A stretch of DNA of 36,214 nucleotides from Fidelibacterota bacterium (GCA_018649625.1 JABIHN010000105.1:1-36214), one strand, 5' to 3'. Shown: positions 1 through 10,276, counted from the first letter of the stretch. Numbers and translations: made by a program. The notes: generated by a model from the letters alone, not told the origin.

Positions 1-75
1 ATTGGTGGTTTAGAACTTCTCATAGGAGCCGGCGGTGCTATGGCTTGGAAAAAACTGAAAAATAAGAAGAAGTAA
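1..75 (+). CDS. 3' end of an unidentified protein (partial)
   Basis: Frame 1 is open from the first base and ends at a TAA after 24 codons. The visible C-terminus has a small glycine/alanine-rich hydrophobic stretch (LLIGAGGAMAW) followed by a lysine-rich tail (KKLKNKKK). This is compatible with the last membrane helix and cytoplasmic tail of a small membrane protein, but it is too short to assign to a family. A non-coding explanation is possible because 24 open codons is weak evidence. Confidence 0.4.
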   Translation: MGGLELLIGAGGAMAWKKLKNKKK

Positions 76-233
76 AATTGTATTAGAAACCCCATCTAAA
101 TCGACAAAGAAGCAGGATTCATTATATTTATTTCTAATATATATTTTTCAATTGTAGTAATTATCAGTGAAACATACGCAATCATTAAAAGTATTATCTT
201 ATTCCTTATTCTTAAGGCTTGACCTGATATAAA

Positions 234-256
234 TTCCGAGCTCGAAAATTTCGGAA
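234..256. promoter_or_regulatory. Inverted repeat upstream of parA, possible operator
   Basis: A perfect 6-bp dyad, TTCCGA-N11-TCGGAA, ends 5 bp before the parA start. The spacer contains a second small palindrome (CGAAAATTTCG). A weak -10-like TATAAA lies just upstream at 229-234, but no convincing -35 element is visible. ParA/ParB proteins commonly autoregulate their operon, so an operator is plausible; this is inference from position only. Confidence 0.3.
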
Positions 257-261
257 AAATT

Positions 262-1026
262 ATGGCTACCGTATTAGCATTTACAAATCAAAAAGGTGGT
301 GTGGGAAAGACCACATCTGCAGTCAATGTTGCATTAAGCTTGGCAGTGACAGAAGTACGTACACTTTTAATTGATTTGGATCCACAATCTAATGCAACCA
401 CTGGTCTATCAGATCTTTTTGAAAAAACAAATGGTTCTATTTATGATATTTTACTCAAAGGAGATGGATTTAAAGATGCTATAACCAAAACATCCTTTTC
501 TCATTTGGATCTTGTTGCTTCGACTAATGATTTAGTAGGCGCAGAAATAGAATTGGTTAGTATAATGGCACGTGAATATCAACTTCAAAAAGCAATAAAA
601 AAAATTCGAAAAGATTACGATATTATTATCATTGATTGCCCGCCATCATTAGGGCTTTTAACATTAAATGCTCTTACTGCATCAGATGCGTTAGTGATTC
701 CGATTCAATGTGAATATTATGCTTTAGAAGGACTTGGGCAATTATTGAATACAGTGCGATTGGTACAACGTCATTTAAATAAAAATTTAGAAATTGCAGG
801 TATTTTAATGACGATGTATGATAGCCGGTTGAATTTATCTAAACAGGTGGTAGAAGAGGTCGATGGCTTTTTCAAGGATAAATTGTTTAAAACCTACATT
901 CATCGTAATGTACGATTAAGTGAAGCACCAAGTTTTGGTAAACCTGCGCTACTATATGATGCAAATTCCACAGGTGCTCGAAATTATATGAGTTTGACAG
1001 AGGAGATACTCCAACGTGTCAGTTAA
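262..1026 (+). CDS. parA: Chromosome-partitioning ATPase ParA (Soj type)
   Basis: This is a deviant-Walker ATPase that, in known systems, forms DNA-bound dimers and moves ParB-loaded origins through the cell. The deviant Walker A motif KGGVGKTT lies at residues 11-18. The Walker A' segment DLDPQ (Asp38, Asp40) and the Walker B strand IIIIDCPPSL (Asp125) follow in the usual order. The 254-aa length is that of the short chromosomal Soj type, with no N-terminal HTH as in plasmid SopA-like proteins. The start is the ATG giving MATVLAFTNQ; no good Shine-Dalgarno is visible in front of it. It overlaps parB by 11 bp and heads a dense co-directional gene series. Confidence 0.97.
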   Translation: MATVLAFTNQKGGVGKTTSAVNVALSLAVTEVRTLLIDLDPQSNATTGLSDLFEKTNGSIYDILLKGDGFKDAITKTSFSHLDLVASTNDLVGAEIELVSIMAREYQLQKAIKKIRKDYDIIIIDCPPSLGLLTLNALTASDALVIPIQCEYYALEGLGQLLNTVRLVQRHLNKNLEIAGILMTMYDSRLNLSKQVVEEVDGFFKDKLFKTYIHRNVRLSEAPSFGKPALLYDANSTGARNYMSLTEEILQRVS

Positions 1027-1897
1027 TAGATTAGGTAAAGGGCTAAGTGCTTTAATTCGTCCAAAGTCAGAACAGAAAGCACAAACAAGCAAGAAACAAT
1101 CTCATTCAAAACCGGGTGTTACAGAAATTTCAATTAAGGAGATTCGCCCAAACCCAAATCAACCTCGTCGGAATTTTGATGAATTAGCATTGAATGAGTT
1201 GGCTGCATCGATAAAAGAAAAAGGCGTATTAACACCCGTTACAGTGAGAAAAGTTTCGGATGGATATGAATTGGTTGCTGGTGAGCGTAGGTGGCGTGCT
1301 TCAAAAAAATGTAAAAAGAAAACGATACCAACTTATGTTATTTCTGTAAAAGATGATGCTGAAATGATGGAAATGGCGCTTATTGAAAATATTCAACGTG
1401 AAGATTTAAATCCGTTAGAAGAATCTGAAGCATATGCTGTTTTAAATTCAAAATTTGAAATGTCACATGAGAAAATTGCAATATCAGTTGGTAAAAAACG
1501 TGTTACTATTTCAAATTCACTTCGATTATTAAAATTACCACCAGATATTAGGAAAAGTTTGAGGTTGGGACATATTTCAGCCGGCCATGCACGAGCAATT
1601 CTCCAGGCTAAAACTGGACCAGGAATGCATAAAATATGGCAATCAATTATAAAACTTGAACTGAGTGTACGAGGTGCAGAAGCATTGGTAAAATCACTCA
1701 CAGATATTTCAATAAGCAAAACGAAAAAAATAAAAAAAATATCGTTACAAGTTCAGGCTTTAGAGAATAATTTAATCGAAATCCTTGGAACAAAGGTCAA
1801 ATTAAAACCGGGGAAGAAAGGTGGTTCTATTGAAATATCCTATTTTTCAAATGATGATTTAGAACGAATTTTAGATTTGATTAAATCCATTTCTTAG
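1016..1897 (+). CDS. parB: Chromosome-partitioning protein ParB (CTPase/parS binding)
   Basis: ParB loads on parS, closes as a CTP-dependent clamp and spreads on DNA to form the partition complex. The N-terminal RLGKGLSALI (residues 5-14) is the segment that stimulates ParA. The CTP-binding ParB/Srx domain holds GERRWRA (89-95) and ENIQRED (124-130). An HTH lies around 150-171, followed by the GHISAGHARAIL segment (185-196) and a C-terminal dimerisation region. At 293 aa the length is typical. I use the GTG start because an AGGAG stands 10 bp upstream and it overlaps parA by 11 bp, as expected for translational coupling. No complete parS site was seen in this window. Confidence 0.97.
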   Translation: MSVNRLGKGLSALIRPKSEQKAQTSKKQSHSKPGVTEISIKEIRPNPNQPRRNFDELALNELAASIKEKGVLTPVTVRKVSDGYELVAGERRWRASKKCKKKTIPTYVISVKDDAEMMEMALIENIQREDLNPLEESEAYAVLNSKFEMSHEKIAISVGKKRVTISNSLRLLKLPPDIRKSLRLGHISAGHARAILQAKTGPGMHKIWQSIIKLELSVRGAEALVKSLTDISISKTKKIKKISLQVQALENNLIEILGTKVKLKPGKKGGSIEISYFSNDDLERILDLIKSIS

Positions 1898-1904
1898 CAT
1901 TCCA

Positions 1905-2693
1905 GTGAAACCTGAAAAATATACCATCATGTTAATCCCGGATGATGAGTCGGGTTCAAAATCTTATCATGTGTCTAAAATGGTCATTCAGTTTGCCTTA
2001 TCCCTTGTCGTGCTCTTTGTTATTGCTGTTACAGGTATTTTACTTTATTATATTCCAAAGATATCTGATTATTCAGATTTAAAAATTAGGCTTGATCAGT
2101 TTTCATCAGAACGGCATAAAGTTTTAGAACTTACTCGAGATTTAAATCGATTAAATCAAATGGATGAATTGGTCCGACACTCTTTAGGCACAAAATTGGA
2201 TATTGATGATAAGCCTATCATGATTGACTCAATTACAGGTGCTTTTTCAACTGCATCTAACCATATTTCATTTATTGATAATATTCCTTCAGTAGCACCT
2301 ATCCAAGGCTTTGTTAGTCAGCGATCCAGGAAAGCTGGTCTTTTTGTAAATAAAACGCATCATGGAATTGATATTGTTGCTAAGGAAGGTGACCCAATAT
2401 TGGCAGCAGCATCTGGTGTAGTTGTTTATTCTGGTTGGAATTATGAATTTGGAAACATGCTTATTCTATATCATGGTGATGATTACTTTACCCATTACGG
2501 GCATAATAAACAGAATTTTAAGAAACAATTGGATAGGGTTATTCGAGGAGAAGTAATTGGTCTTGTTGGAAATACGGGTATATCATCTGGACCGCATTTG
2601 CATTTCGAAGTTTGGAAGAAATTTAGAGCTATGGATCCGTTAAACTTTTTCCCGGAATATCAAACAACAGATTTAACTTCTAGTCATGAGTAA
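1905..2693 (+). CDS. Membrane-anchored M23 peptidoglycan endopeptidase
   Basis: A LytM/M23 zinc peptidase predicted to cut peptidoglycan cross-bridges or peptides in the periplasm. One transmembrane helix spans about residues 27-50, then a charged segment likely to form a short coiled coil (58-92), then the M23 domain (about 138-250). The zinc ligands and catalytic histidines are intact: H152-x-x-x-D156, the HYGH segment (H197/H200) and HLH (231-233). The start is GTG, 7 bp after the parB stop. The end overlaps the bactofilin gene by 8 bp, which strongly suggests co-translation. M23 peptidases beside bactofilins are a known arrangement in cell-shape loci (Helicobacter Csd1/CcmA, Hyphomonas LmdC/BacA), so this enzyme is probably positioned by the neighbouring bactofilin. 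Confidence 0.93.
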   Translation: MKPEKYTIMLIPDDESGSKSYHVSKMVIQFALSLVVLFVIAVTGILLYYIPKISDYSDLKIRLDQFSSERHKVLELTRDLNRLNQMDELVRHSLGTKLDIDDKPIMIDSITGAFSTASNHISFIDNIPSVAPIQGFVSQRSRKAGLFVNKTHHGIDIVAKEGDPILAAASGVVVYSGWNYEFGNMLILYHGDDYFTHYGHNKQNFKKQLDRVIRGEVIGLVGNTGISSGPHLHFEVWKKFRAMDPLNFFPEYQTTDLTSSHE

Positions 2694-3039
2694 GATAAAT
2701 TTTCAAAATGTTCATACCATGGTTGGGGCAGATGCCAAAATTGATGGTCCCATTCGGTTACGTGAAGGGATTATTGTTTATGGACAAGTTCATGGAGATA
2801 TTGTAACTGAAGGACCAGTTCGAGTTGCACAAAATGCAATGGTACAGGGTAACATTTCCGGATGTCATATTCGTATTGGTGGGACTGTAGTTGGGGATAT
2901 CATTGCTGATGGTCAGGTGATTCTCGGAAAAAAATGTGTTCTCAAGGGTGATATTGTTTACCGGAAATTGTTGATTGAAGATGGTGCGCAATTTGAAGGT
3001 AAATGTGATATTGTTGGACGCGAGTCAGAAAAAAGTTGA
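2686..3039 (+). CDS. Bactofilin (polymer-forming cytoskeletal protein)
   Basis: Bactofilins (DUF583) assemble without nucleotide into beta-helical filaments that scaffold envelope enzymes or chromosome-segregation factors. The protein is 117 aa and its core (about 15-110) shows the glycine-marked repeats of a right-handed beta-helix, for example GPIRLREGIIVYGQVHGDIV followed by similar turns every 16-18 residues. The N-terminal segment FQNVHTMVGADAKIDG is the usual short lead-in. It has no transmembrane helix, so membrane association would come from the N-terminus or from the M23 partner encoded just upstream with an 8-bp overlap. Its presence between parAB and the ATP synthase genes is discussed in the findings. 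Confidence 0.93.
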   Translation: MSKINFQNVHTMVGADAKIDGPIRLREGIIVYGQVHGDIVTEGPVRVAQNAMVQGNISGCHIRIGGTVVGDIIADGQVILGKKCVLKGDIVYRKLLIEDGAQFEGKCDIVGRESEKS

Positions 3040-3047
3040 TTTTTTGA

Positions 3048-3308
3048 ATGTCTTCTCAAAAGGAAAAACAATTTGGATCAAATTTTGCACGCTCAATGGA
3101 ATATTTTCAAAAAATAGTTACTCAGTCCGGACCTGCTGCATCTGCATCTTATACACTTCTTGCTTCGGTTCTTATTTTTACATTATTGGGTTGGTATATT
3201 GATACATCTAGAGGAAGTAAGCCGATTGGTGTTTTAGTTGGTTTAAGTATAGGATTAATCACTGGTTTTTATCACTTGGCGAAAATTATTTGGAAAAATA
3301 AACATTGA
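3048..3308 (+). CDS. atpZ: AtpZ/AtpI-family small membrane protein of the ATP synthase locus
   Basis: A small membrane protein of 86 aa with two predicted helices (about 31-50 and 57-81), joined by the conserved GWYID turn (48-52) and a short loop. This is the pattern of the 'ATPase gene 1' family that precedes F-type ATP synthase operons. Relatives have been linked to Mg2+/Ca2+ transport and to rotor-ring assembly; which applies here is unknown. It starts with ATG 8 bp after the bactofilin stop. It overlaps the next gene by 4 bp, so it belongs to the same transcript. The fit to AtpZ is judged from size, topology and position. Confidence 0.85.
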   Translation: MSSQKEKQFGSNFARSMEYFQKIVTQSGPAASASYTLLASVLIFTLLGWYIDTSRGSKPIGVLVGLSIGLITGFYHLAKIIWKNKH

Positions 3309-3652
3309 AACTATTACTATATGGGCTAATAGCATCTGCCGGTATTCTTGGATTAGCTGCGGGCATTTATCCTGACTATCATTTTGAACTATTTTTAGGA
3401 TGGATTCTTCCATCTCTTGCGGGATTTATTACCATTTATTTGGTATTAGATGCTTCAAAAAAAGATGCTCAGCGCGTCACAAAAATCATCGCAATTGGGT
3501 TTGTGGTTAAAATGATTTATTATGGTTCAATAATTTTAATTATTTTTAAACTTTATCCTTTTAAACCCATCCCTTTCATATTTAGCTTCGCAGGCTTTTT
3601 TATAGTGCTTCACGCTTTAGAAGCTGTCATTATAAAAGATATCTCTAATTAG
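3305..3652 (+). CDS. AtpI-like four-helix membrane protein
   Basis: A 115-aa, almost entirely hydrophobic protein with four predicted membrane helices (about 3-20, 28-48, 58-81 and 88-110). Size and position between atpZ and atpB match ATP synthase protein I (AtpI), which helps c-ring assembly in other bacteria. The sequence itself is poorly conserved and I see no diagnostic motif. The only start that fits is a TTG embedded in the atpZ stop (TTGA), giving a 4-bp overlap; no in-frame ATG is near. Translation is probably coupled to atpZ. Confidence 0.7.
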   Translation: MKLLLYGLIASAGILGLAAGIYPDYHFELFLGWILPSLAGFITIYLVLDASKKDAQRVTKIIAIGFVVKMIYYGSIILIIFKLYPFKPIPFIFSFAGFFIVLHALEAVIIKDISN

Positions 3653-3687
3653 TCGAACAATTTTAATAATAAAAGAACAGCAGAAGA

Positions 3688-4617
3688 ATGAGTGTAGTTG
3701 AAGCCGGAAACGCTTCTCAAAGTGTAATGGAGCAGGTGGGTCCTAATATTATCCATCATGTTTCAAATTCCGATATTTCCCATCCAATTTTAGGACTCCC
3801 AACTTTTTTTGGAATTGATTTTTCAATTACCAAACATGTTTTTATGTTATGGGTTGTTGCATTTTTAGTTGCAATTACAATTATAATTCCTATTCGGAAA
3901 TTTTTATCCAGCGGTCGCCCCACACCATCAGGTTGGATGAATGCCATTGAAGCCATTGTTCAATTTATTCGAGATTCAATAGCGAAACCCAATGTAGGTC
4001 CTAAATGGGTTATGACATGGACACCCTTATTATTAACACTTTTCTTTTTTATTCTTTTTGCAAACGGAATTGGGATGGTTCCAATTTTTGATGTATTGGG
4101 ATTATTTAATAGATTTGTTATGGGCGTTCCTGCTTCAGATACACATAATTTCATTAATAATATTCTCCATGGTGGTGTAACGGCAACTGGTAATTTCAAT
4201 GTAACAGCGGCTTTAGCAACTATTACCTTTTTTTCAATTATGGCTGCTGGAACTATGGCACATGGTTTTATTAATCATTGGAAAAATTTGGCTCCCCATG
4301 GATTAGCGTGGCCAGTTTATATCATTTTAATCCCTATTGAATTAATGGGGCTCATAGTAAAACCATTTGCATTAACTATGCGATTGGCCGCAAACATGAC
4401 GGGTGGGCATATTGCATTACTCGCTCTTTTATCTCTTATGGCCATTTTTGGCGAAATGTTTCATAGCACGCTCGCTGGAGTTGGTGTTGCATTTATCTCA
4501 CTCCCTATGGCCGCTGCTATTTCAGGATTGGAAATCATTGTTGTACTAGTACAAGCTTATGTCTTTACTCTATTGACATCGGTATTTATTGGTATGGCAA
4601 TTAACGTACATCATTAA
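3688..4617 (+). CDS. atpB: F0F1 ATP synthase subunit a
   Basis: Subunit a forms the two proton half-channels next to the c-ring. The essential arginine is Arg232 in the segment KPFALTMRLAANMTGGH, equivalent to E. coli Arg210. The channel pair seen in E. coli (Glu219/His245) is swapped here, with His241 and Glu282, as in mitochondria and many other bacteria; Gln289 corresponds to E. coli Gln252. About six hydrophobic helices are visible across 309 aa. The N-terminus is longer than in E. coli and starts at the ATG giving MSVVEAGNAS. It lies 35 bp after the AtpI-like gene and 21 bp before atpE. Confidence 0.97.
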   Translation: MSVVEAGNASQSVMEQVGPNIIHHVSNSDISHPILGLPTFFGIDFSITKHVFMLWVVAFLVAITIIIPIRKFLSSGRPTPSGWMNAIEAIVQFIRDSIAKPNVGPKWVMTWTPLLLTLFFFILFANGIGMVPIFDVLGLFNRFVMGVPASDTHNFINNILHGGVTATGNFNVTAALATITFFSIMAAGTMAHGFINHWKNLAPHGLAWPVYIILIPIELMGLIVKPFALTMRLAANMTGGHIALLALLSLMAIFGEMFHSTLAGVGVAFISLPMAAAISGLEIIVVLVQAYVFTLLTSVFIGMAINVHH

Positions 4618-4638
4618 TCAAACAAAAAGGAAATCATA

Positions 4639-4854
4639 ATGGAAGCAACAACATTTCTCCCAATCGGTATGGGTTTAATCGTGATCGGTGCCTCACTTGG
4701 AATCGGTAAATTTACAGCAGCAGCTGCAGAAAGTATTGCTCGTCAACCCGAAGCGGCAGACAAGATCACTGGTGCGGTGAATTTGCCTCTCTTCTTATTA
4801 GAAGGTGTTGCAATTCTTGCAGAAGTATTCACATTTTTAATGCTGATTCTTTAA
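4639..4854 (+). CDS. atpE: F0F1 ATP synthase subunit c
   Basis: A 71-aa hairpin of two membrane helices joined by the polar loop ARQPE (34-38) that contacts the central stalk. The ion-binding carboxylate is Glu55, twenty residues after loop Arg35. The positions that hold the Gln and Ser sodium ligands in Ilyobacter-type rings are Ile22 and Gly56 here, so a proton-coupled ring is predicted. A good Shine-Dalgarno (AAGGA, 4627-4631) stands 7 bp before the ATG, stronger than at most neighbours. This fits the need for many c copies per complex. Confidence 0.97.
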   Translation: MEATTFLPIGMGLIVIGASLGIGKFTAAAAESIARQPEAADKITGAVNLPLFLLEGVAILAEVFTFLMLIL

Positions 4855-4874
4855 TCAGAAAGTTGTAAAAAATT

Positions 4875-5450
4875 ATGGATCAAACTTTGGGATTACCTGG
4901 AAGTCAGGATTTGCATGAGACAACTGAAGCTCATGGAGGTGCAAGTGCTCCAAACCCATTAGTCCAATTAGATCCGGGTCTGTTCATTTGGACGATTCTG
5001 ACCTTTTTAATCTTGTTTTTTGTTTTGGCAAAATTTGCTTGGAAACCATTGCTAATAGCTTTGGAGACAAGAGAGAATACAATCAAATCTTCATTAGAAG
5101 ATGCTGAAAAAGCCAAGACGGAACTGGAACGACTCAATGCTGAATCTGAAGAAATCATGGCTAAGGCTAGATCTGAAGCTCAGACAATTCGCGTTGAAGC
5201 GAAATCTGCAGCCGAAAAGATAAAAGCGGACGTTATGGTTCAAGCAGGCGAAGATGCGAAAAAAATTCGTGATGAAGCTCAAAAACAGATCAACGTTGAA
5301 AAGGATAAAGCTATTAGTGAAATTCGCCAAGAAGTGGTGAGTTTAACAATGACGGTTGCTGAAAAGGTAATTAGAAAAAATCTATCCAAAGAAGACAATC
5401 AATCTTTGATTGACGACTCAATTCAACACCTAAAAGGTTATGACGCATAA
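4875..5450 (+). CDS. atpF: F0F1 ATP synthase subunit b
   Basis: Peripheral-stalk subunit. A single membrane helix spans about residues 36-55, ending in the family's KFAWKPLL (53-60). A long charged helix rich in Ala, Glu, Lys and Arg follows (about 62-180) and would form the coiled-coil stator dimer. About 33 residues precede the helix, longer than the E. coli protein (191 aa versus about 156) but usual in FCB relatives. It overlaps atpH by 11 bp. Confidence 0.95.
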   Translation: MDQTLGLPGSQDLHETTEAHGGASAPNPLVQLDPGLFIWTILTFLILFFVLAKFAWKPLLIALETRENTIKSSLEDAEKAKTELERLNAESEEIMAKARSEAQTIRVEAKSAAEKIKADVMVQAGEDAKKIRDEAQKQINVEKDKAISEIRQEVVSLTMTVAEKVIRKNLSKEDNQSLIDDSIQHLKGYDA

Positions 5451-5979
5451 ACATAACGCAAAGCGTCTTGCAAAAGCAATCTATTCAGTTTCTGATGAAA
5501 ATAATTTGCTTGAATCAGTTCATGGAGCATTAAATGCGATGAATGATTTGGTGAAAACAGAATCTGAATTTCGTGCTTTTATTCAATCCAAACGAATCAA
5601 GAGCGATCAAAAAATTTCAATCTTGAATCAGGTAATGGGCGAAAAAGGTCATCCTTTGGTTTCTGATTTGCTCTTTTATTTAAAAGGGAATAAGGCGCCT
5701 AGGATTTTGCTAGATTTAACGAAATTGTTTAATCGTTATTACAAAGAAGGAAAGAATATCTTATCTGTATTTGGAACGGTTGCTAATGAAATGAGTGATG
5801 AAGAAAAAAAATCATTAAAAATATCATTAGACACAATTCTAGGTAAAGAAACCGACTTATATATAGATGTTGATGAATCTTTAATTGGTGGTATCAAACT
5901 TCGAATCGAAAACACATTCCTGGACGCTTCAGTCCAGAATCAATTGCAGGTGCTCAAAGGTGAGTTGTTGCAGTTGTAA
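5440..5979 (+). CDS. atpH: F0F1 ATP synthase subunit delta
   Basis: The OSCP-type cap of F1 that ties it to subunit b. At 179 aa the length is standard. The N-terminal half is a helical bundle starting with AKRLAKAIYSVSDE, and the C-terminal signature GGIKLRIENTFLDASVQNQL (148-167) is characteristic of the family. The start overlaps atpF by 11 bp, and atpA follows after 14 bp. Between F0 and F1 genes it holds its usual operon position. Confidence 0.95.
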   Translation: MTHKHNAKRLAKAIYSVSDENNLLESVHGALNAMNDLVKTESEFRAFIQSKRIKSDQKISILNQVMGEKGHPLVSDLLFYLKGNKAPRILLDLTKLFNRYYKEGKNILSVFGTVANEMSDEEKKSLKISLDTILGKETDLYIDVDESLIGGIKLRIENTFLDASVQNQLQVLKGELLQL

Positions 5980-5993
5980 GACATTAGGAAAAC

Positions 5994-7517
5994 ATGGAAA
6001 TACAAACTGATCAATTAACTCAGCTACTCCGCGAGCAAATCGAAAAATTCGATGGTTCAGTAGATGTAGCAGAGGTTGGAGAAGTCATTGAAGTAGGTGA
6101 TGGAGTTGCCCGCGTTTCAGGACTTGAAAATGTAATGAGTTCTGAATTAGTCGAATTACCAAATGGTGTATTCGGGATGGCATTGAATCTTGAAGAAGAT
6201 AATGTTGGTCTCGTACTATTTGGCGAAACCCGGCTAGTGAAAGAAGGTGATTTAGCAAAACGTACAGGGCGAGTGGTAGAAGTTCCTGTAGGGAATGCAA
6301 TGCTTGGACGTGTTGTGAATCCATTGGGACAGCCGATTGATGGTAAAGGCCCAATTGATACACCTCATTCTCTTCCGATTGAAAGAAAAGCATTGGGTGT
6401 AATGGCACGCCAGCCTGTAACTGAACCTTTACAAACTGGGATTAAAGCTGTGGATAGTATGATTCCAATCGGTCGTGGTCAGCGAGAGTTGATTATTGGT
6501 GATCGTCAAACTGGAAAAACGGCTATTGCAATCGATGCAATTATAAACCAAAAATATACGCATAAAACAGATAATCCTGTTTATTGTATTTATGTTGCAA
6601 TTGGACAAAAGGCATCAACTGTTGCTGCGCTCGTTCAAGAATTAGAAGCAAATGGCGCAATGGAATACACAACTGTTGTCGCTGCTAATGCATCAGATCC
6701 TGCACCGACACAATACATTGCACCTTATTCTGGCGCTGCAATGGGTGAATATTTTCGGGATAAAGGACAACATGGATTAATTGTATATGATGATCTTTCG
6801 AAACAGGCTGTAGCCTATCGTCAAATGTCACTTGTTCTTCGTCGCCCACCTGGACGTGAAGCATTCCCAGGGGATGTATTTTATCTTCACAGTCGCTTAT
6901 TGGAACGTGCTTCCAAATTATCGGATGACTTAGGTGGCGGTTCCTTAACAGCATTACCTATTATTGAAACGCAAGAAGGAGATGTATCTGCATACATTCC
7001 AACAAATGTGATCTCTATTACAGATGGACAAATTTATTTAGAAACGAATCTATTTAATTCGGGAATTCGTCCTGCAATTGATGTGGGTCTTTCGGTATCT
7101 CGTGTGGGTGGAAATGCTCAAATAAAAGCAATGAAATCTGTTGCCGGAACACTTCGTTTAGATTTAGCCCAGTATCGTGAACTTGAAGCTTTTGCGAAAT
7201 TTGGATCAGATTTAGATAAAGCAACTATCGCTCAATTAACTCGTGGTGAACGCATGGTTGAAATTCTGAAACAGAATCAATATGTTCCCATGGATATTGA
7301 AAAACAAGTTGCAATAATTTTCGCAGTTTCCAAGGGATACTTAGACGATATAGATGCCAAAAAAGTTTTAGAATTTGAAGCAGGATTATTTGAATATCTA
7401 GAAGCGAATGCTAGTGACGCTCTTTCATCTATTGTTGCAGATGGAAAAATATCTGATGAAACGACTGCTAAACTTGATAAAGCAATTATTGATTACAAAA
7501 CTGGATTTAATGCTTAA
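5994..7517 (+). CDS. atpA: F0F1 ATP synthase subunit alpha
   Basis: Non-catalytic nucleotide-binding subunit of the alpha3beta3 hexamer. The P-loop GDRQTGKT is at 169-176. The arginine finger that reaches into the beta catalytic site is Arg370 in SVSRVGG (367-373). The N-terminal beta-barrel (about 25-95) and C-terminal helical domain are complete, and 507 aa is the normal length. Intergenic gaps of 14 bp before and 6 bp after show that it sits inside the atp operon. Confidence 0.98.
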   Translation: MEIQTDQLTQLLREQIEKFDGSVDVAEVGEVIEVGDGVARVSGLENVMSSELVELPNGVFGMALNLEEDNVGLVLFGETRLVKEGDLAKRTGRVVEVPVGNAMLGRVVNPLGQPIDGKGPIDTPHSLPIERKALGVMARQPVTEPLQTGIKAVDSMIPIGRGQRELIIGDRQTGKTAIAIDAIINQKYTHKTDNPVYCIYVAIGQKASTVAALVQELEANGAMEYTTVVAANASDPAPTQYIAPYSGAAMGEYFRDKGQHGLIVYDDLSKQAVAYRQMSLVLRRPPGREAFPGDVFYLHSRLLERASKLSDDLGGGSLTALPIIETQEGDVSAYIPTNVISITDGQIYLETNLFNSGIRPAIDVGLSVSRVGGNAQIKAMKSVAGTLRLDLAQYRELEAFAKFGSDLDKATIAQLTRGERMVEILKQNQYVPMDIEKQVAIIFAVSKGYLDDIDAKKVLEFEAGLFEYLEANASDALSSIVADGKISDETTAKLDKAIIDYKTGFNA

Positions 7518-7523
7518 GTAAGC

Positions 7524-8375
7524 ATGGCAAATCTTAAGGACATTCGAGACCGAATTAAATCGGTGAAAAGTATCCAGAAGGTCACCAAGGCTATGAAAAT
7601 GGTTGCGGCAGCCAAGATGCGTCGAGCTCAAGAAAGAATGGAACATTCTCGGCCCTATAGTAATTCATTGACAGAAGTAATTCATCATTTGCTGCCAGAT
7701 GTAGATAGGAATTCACTCCCATTATTAGATGTGAGAGAAATCAAACGAAAGGCTTATGTTATTGTATCCGCTGATCGAGGATTAGCTGGAGCACTTAATA
7801 CCAATTTGCTCAAAGTTGCTCAAAAAGAAATTGACGAATTTGGAAAAGAAAATGTGGATTTGTTCTGTATTGGGAAAAAAGCTCGAGATCATTTTAAACG
7901 TAGAGAGTACAATATTATTACAAGCCATGTTGATTTCTGGGCTGATATGGAATTTGATAGTGCCATGAAAATTGGAAGAAGTATTATTGAACATTTCACA
8001 AGTGGTAAAGTAGATGAAATTCATGTTGTATTCAATTATTTCATTAATGTTGGAAAGCAAGAAGTTAAATCTGAAATCCTGTTACCACTTATTTTTGAAG
8101 CTGAAGATAATGTTGCGCATGACCGTTTATATGAACCATCCAAAGAAGAATTAGTATCATCCTTAATACCAAGACATCTGAATGTTCAGATGTGGAAATA
8201 TTTACTTGAATCATATGCTAGTGAACAGGCAGCGAGAATGTTAGCCATGGAAAATGCTACAACCAATGCAGAAGATATGATTAAGGACTTAACATTACAA
8301 TTCAATAAAGCTCGCCAAGCTGCAATTACGACAGAAATGCTGGAAATTGTAGGTGGCGCCGAAGCTTTAGGTTAA
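7524..8375 (+). CDS. atpG: F0F1 ATP synthase subunit gamma
   Basis: The rotating central shaft. Both ends carry the diagnostic coiled-coil sequences: KSIQKVTKAMKMVAAAKMRR near the N-terminus and QAAITTEMLEIVGGAEAL at the C-terminus. The middle Rossmann-like part contains the conserved SADRGLAGALN. The 283-aa length is normal. It begins 6 bp after atpA and is followed, after 21 bp, by atpD. Confidence 0.97.
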   Translation: MANLKDIRDRIKSVKSIQKVTKAMKMVAAAKMRRAQERMEHSRPYSNSLTEVIHHLLPDVDRNSLPLLDVREIKRKAYVIVSADRGLAGALNTNLLKVAQKEIDEFGKENVDLFCIGKKARDHFKRREYNIITSHVDFWADMEFDSAMKIGRSIIEHFTSGKVDEIHVVFNYFINVGKQEVKSEILLPLIFEAEDNVAHDRLYEPSKEELVSSLIPRHLNVQMWKYLLESYASEQAARMLAMENATTNAEDMIKDLTLQFNKARQAAITTEMLEIVGGAEALG

Positions 8376-9793
<1,418 letters not shown>

Positions 9794-9794
<1 letters not shown>

Positions 9795-10189
9795 TGAACA
9801 ATTTCAATCTTGAAATTGTAACACCAATCCGTGAATTGGACGAGGAAAAAGTAAGTTATATTCGTTGTCCTGGATTAGATGGCTCTTTTGGCATCATGGC
9901 AAATCATCGGGAAGGAGTTTTTGCTTTATCCGTTGGAGAAATCAAGATATTAAAAAATGGAAAAGAAGAATATTGGGCTACTGGTGGCGGATTTGCTGAA
10001 ATAATGAAAGATAAGGTGAAGTTGTTAGTTGAATCAATTGAGACATCATCTGAAATTGATTCGGCTCGAGCAGAGAAATCTTTAGAGCGAGCAACTCAAC
10101 GTAAATCTGAGCATAATAATTTGGATGAAGAACGAATTGAAGCTTCTTTAATGCGTGCAATAAATCGATTAAGCGTTTCAAGAAGATAA
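9794..10189 (+). CDS. atpC: F0F1 ATP synthase subunit epsilon
   Basis: Central-stalk subunit that couples gamma to the c-ring and can inhibit ATP hydrolysis. An N-terminal beta-sandwich (about 1-84, including GSFGIMANH) is followed by a complete helical hairpin (about 87-131). The regulatory C-terminal domain is therefore present, unlike in some Bacteroidota that keep only the sandwich. The start overlaps the atpD stop by one base. A strong intrinsic terminator lies 26 bp downstream, so this is the last gene of the operon. Confidence 0.94.
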
Positions 10190-10215
10190 CTTTTTTTAAT
10201 ATGAACGATAAAAAG

Positions 10216-10248
10216 AAAACTCGAAACATATTTTGTTTCGAGTTTTTT
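10216..10248 (+). terminator. Rho-independent terminator of the atp operon
   Basis: A perfect 12-bp stem (AAAACTCGAAAC pairing with GTTTCGAGTTTT) closes a 7-nt loop and runs into six T residues. The A-rich 5' side means it could also work weakly on the opposite strand. It separates the atp operon from aspS. Confidence 0.88.
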
Positions 10249-10276
10249 GTTTATTAACAAATATATAAATTTAAAC

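Noticed and set aside
10247-10276. Extended TTG start for aspS
   Set aside because: It falls within the T tract of the atp terminator and adds ten residues with no similarity to AspRS; the ATG at 10277 gives the family N-terminus.
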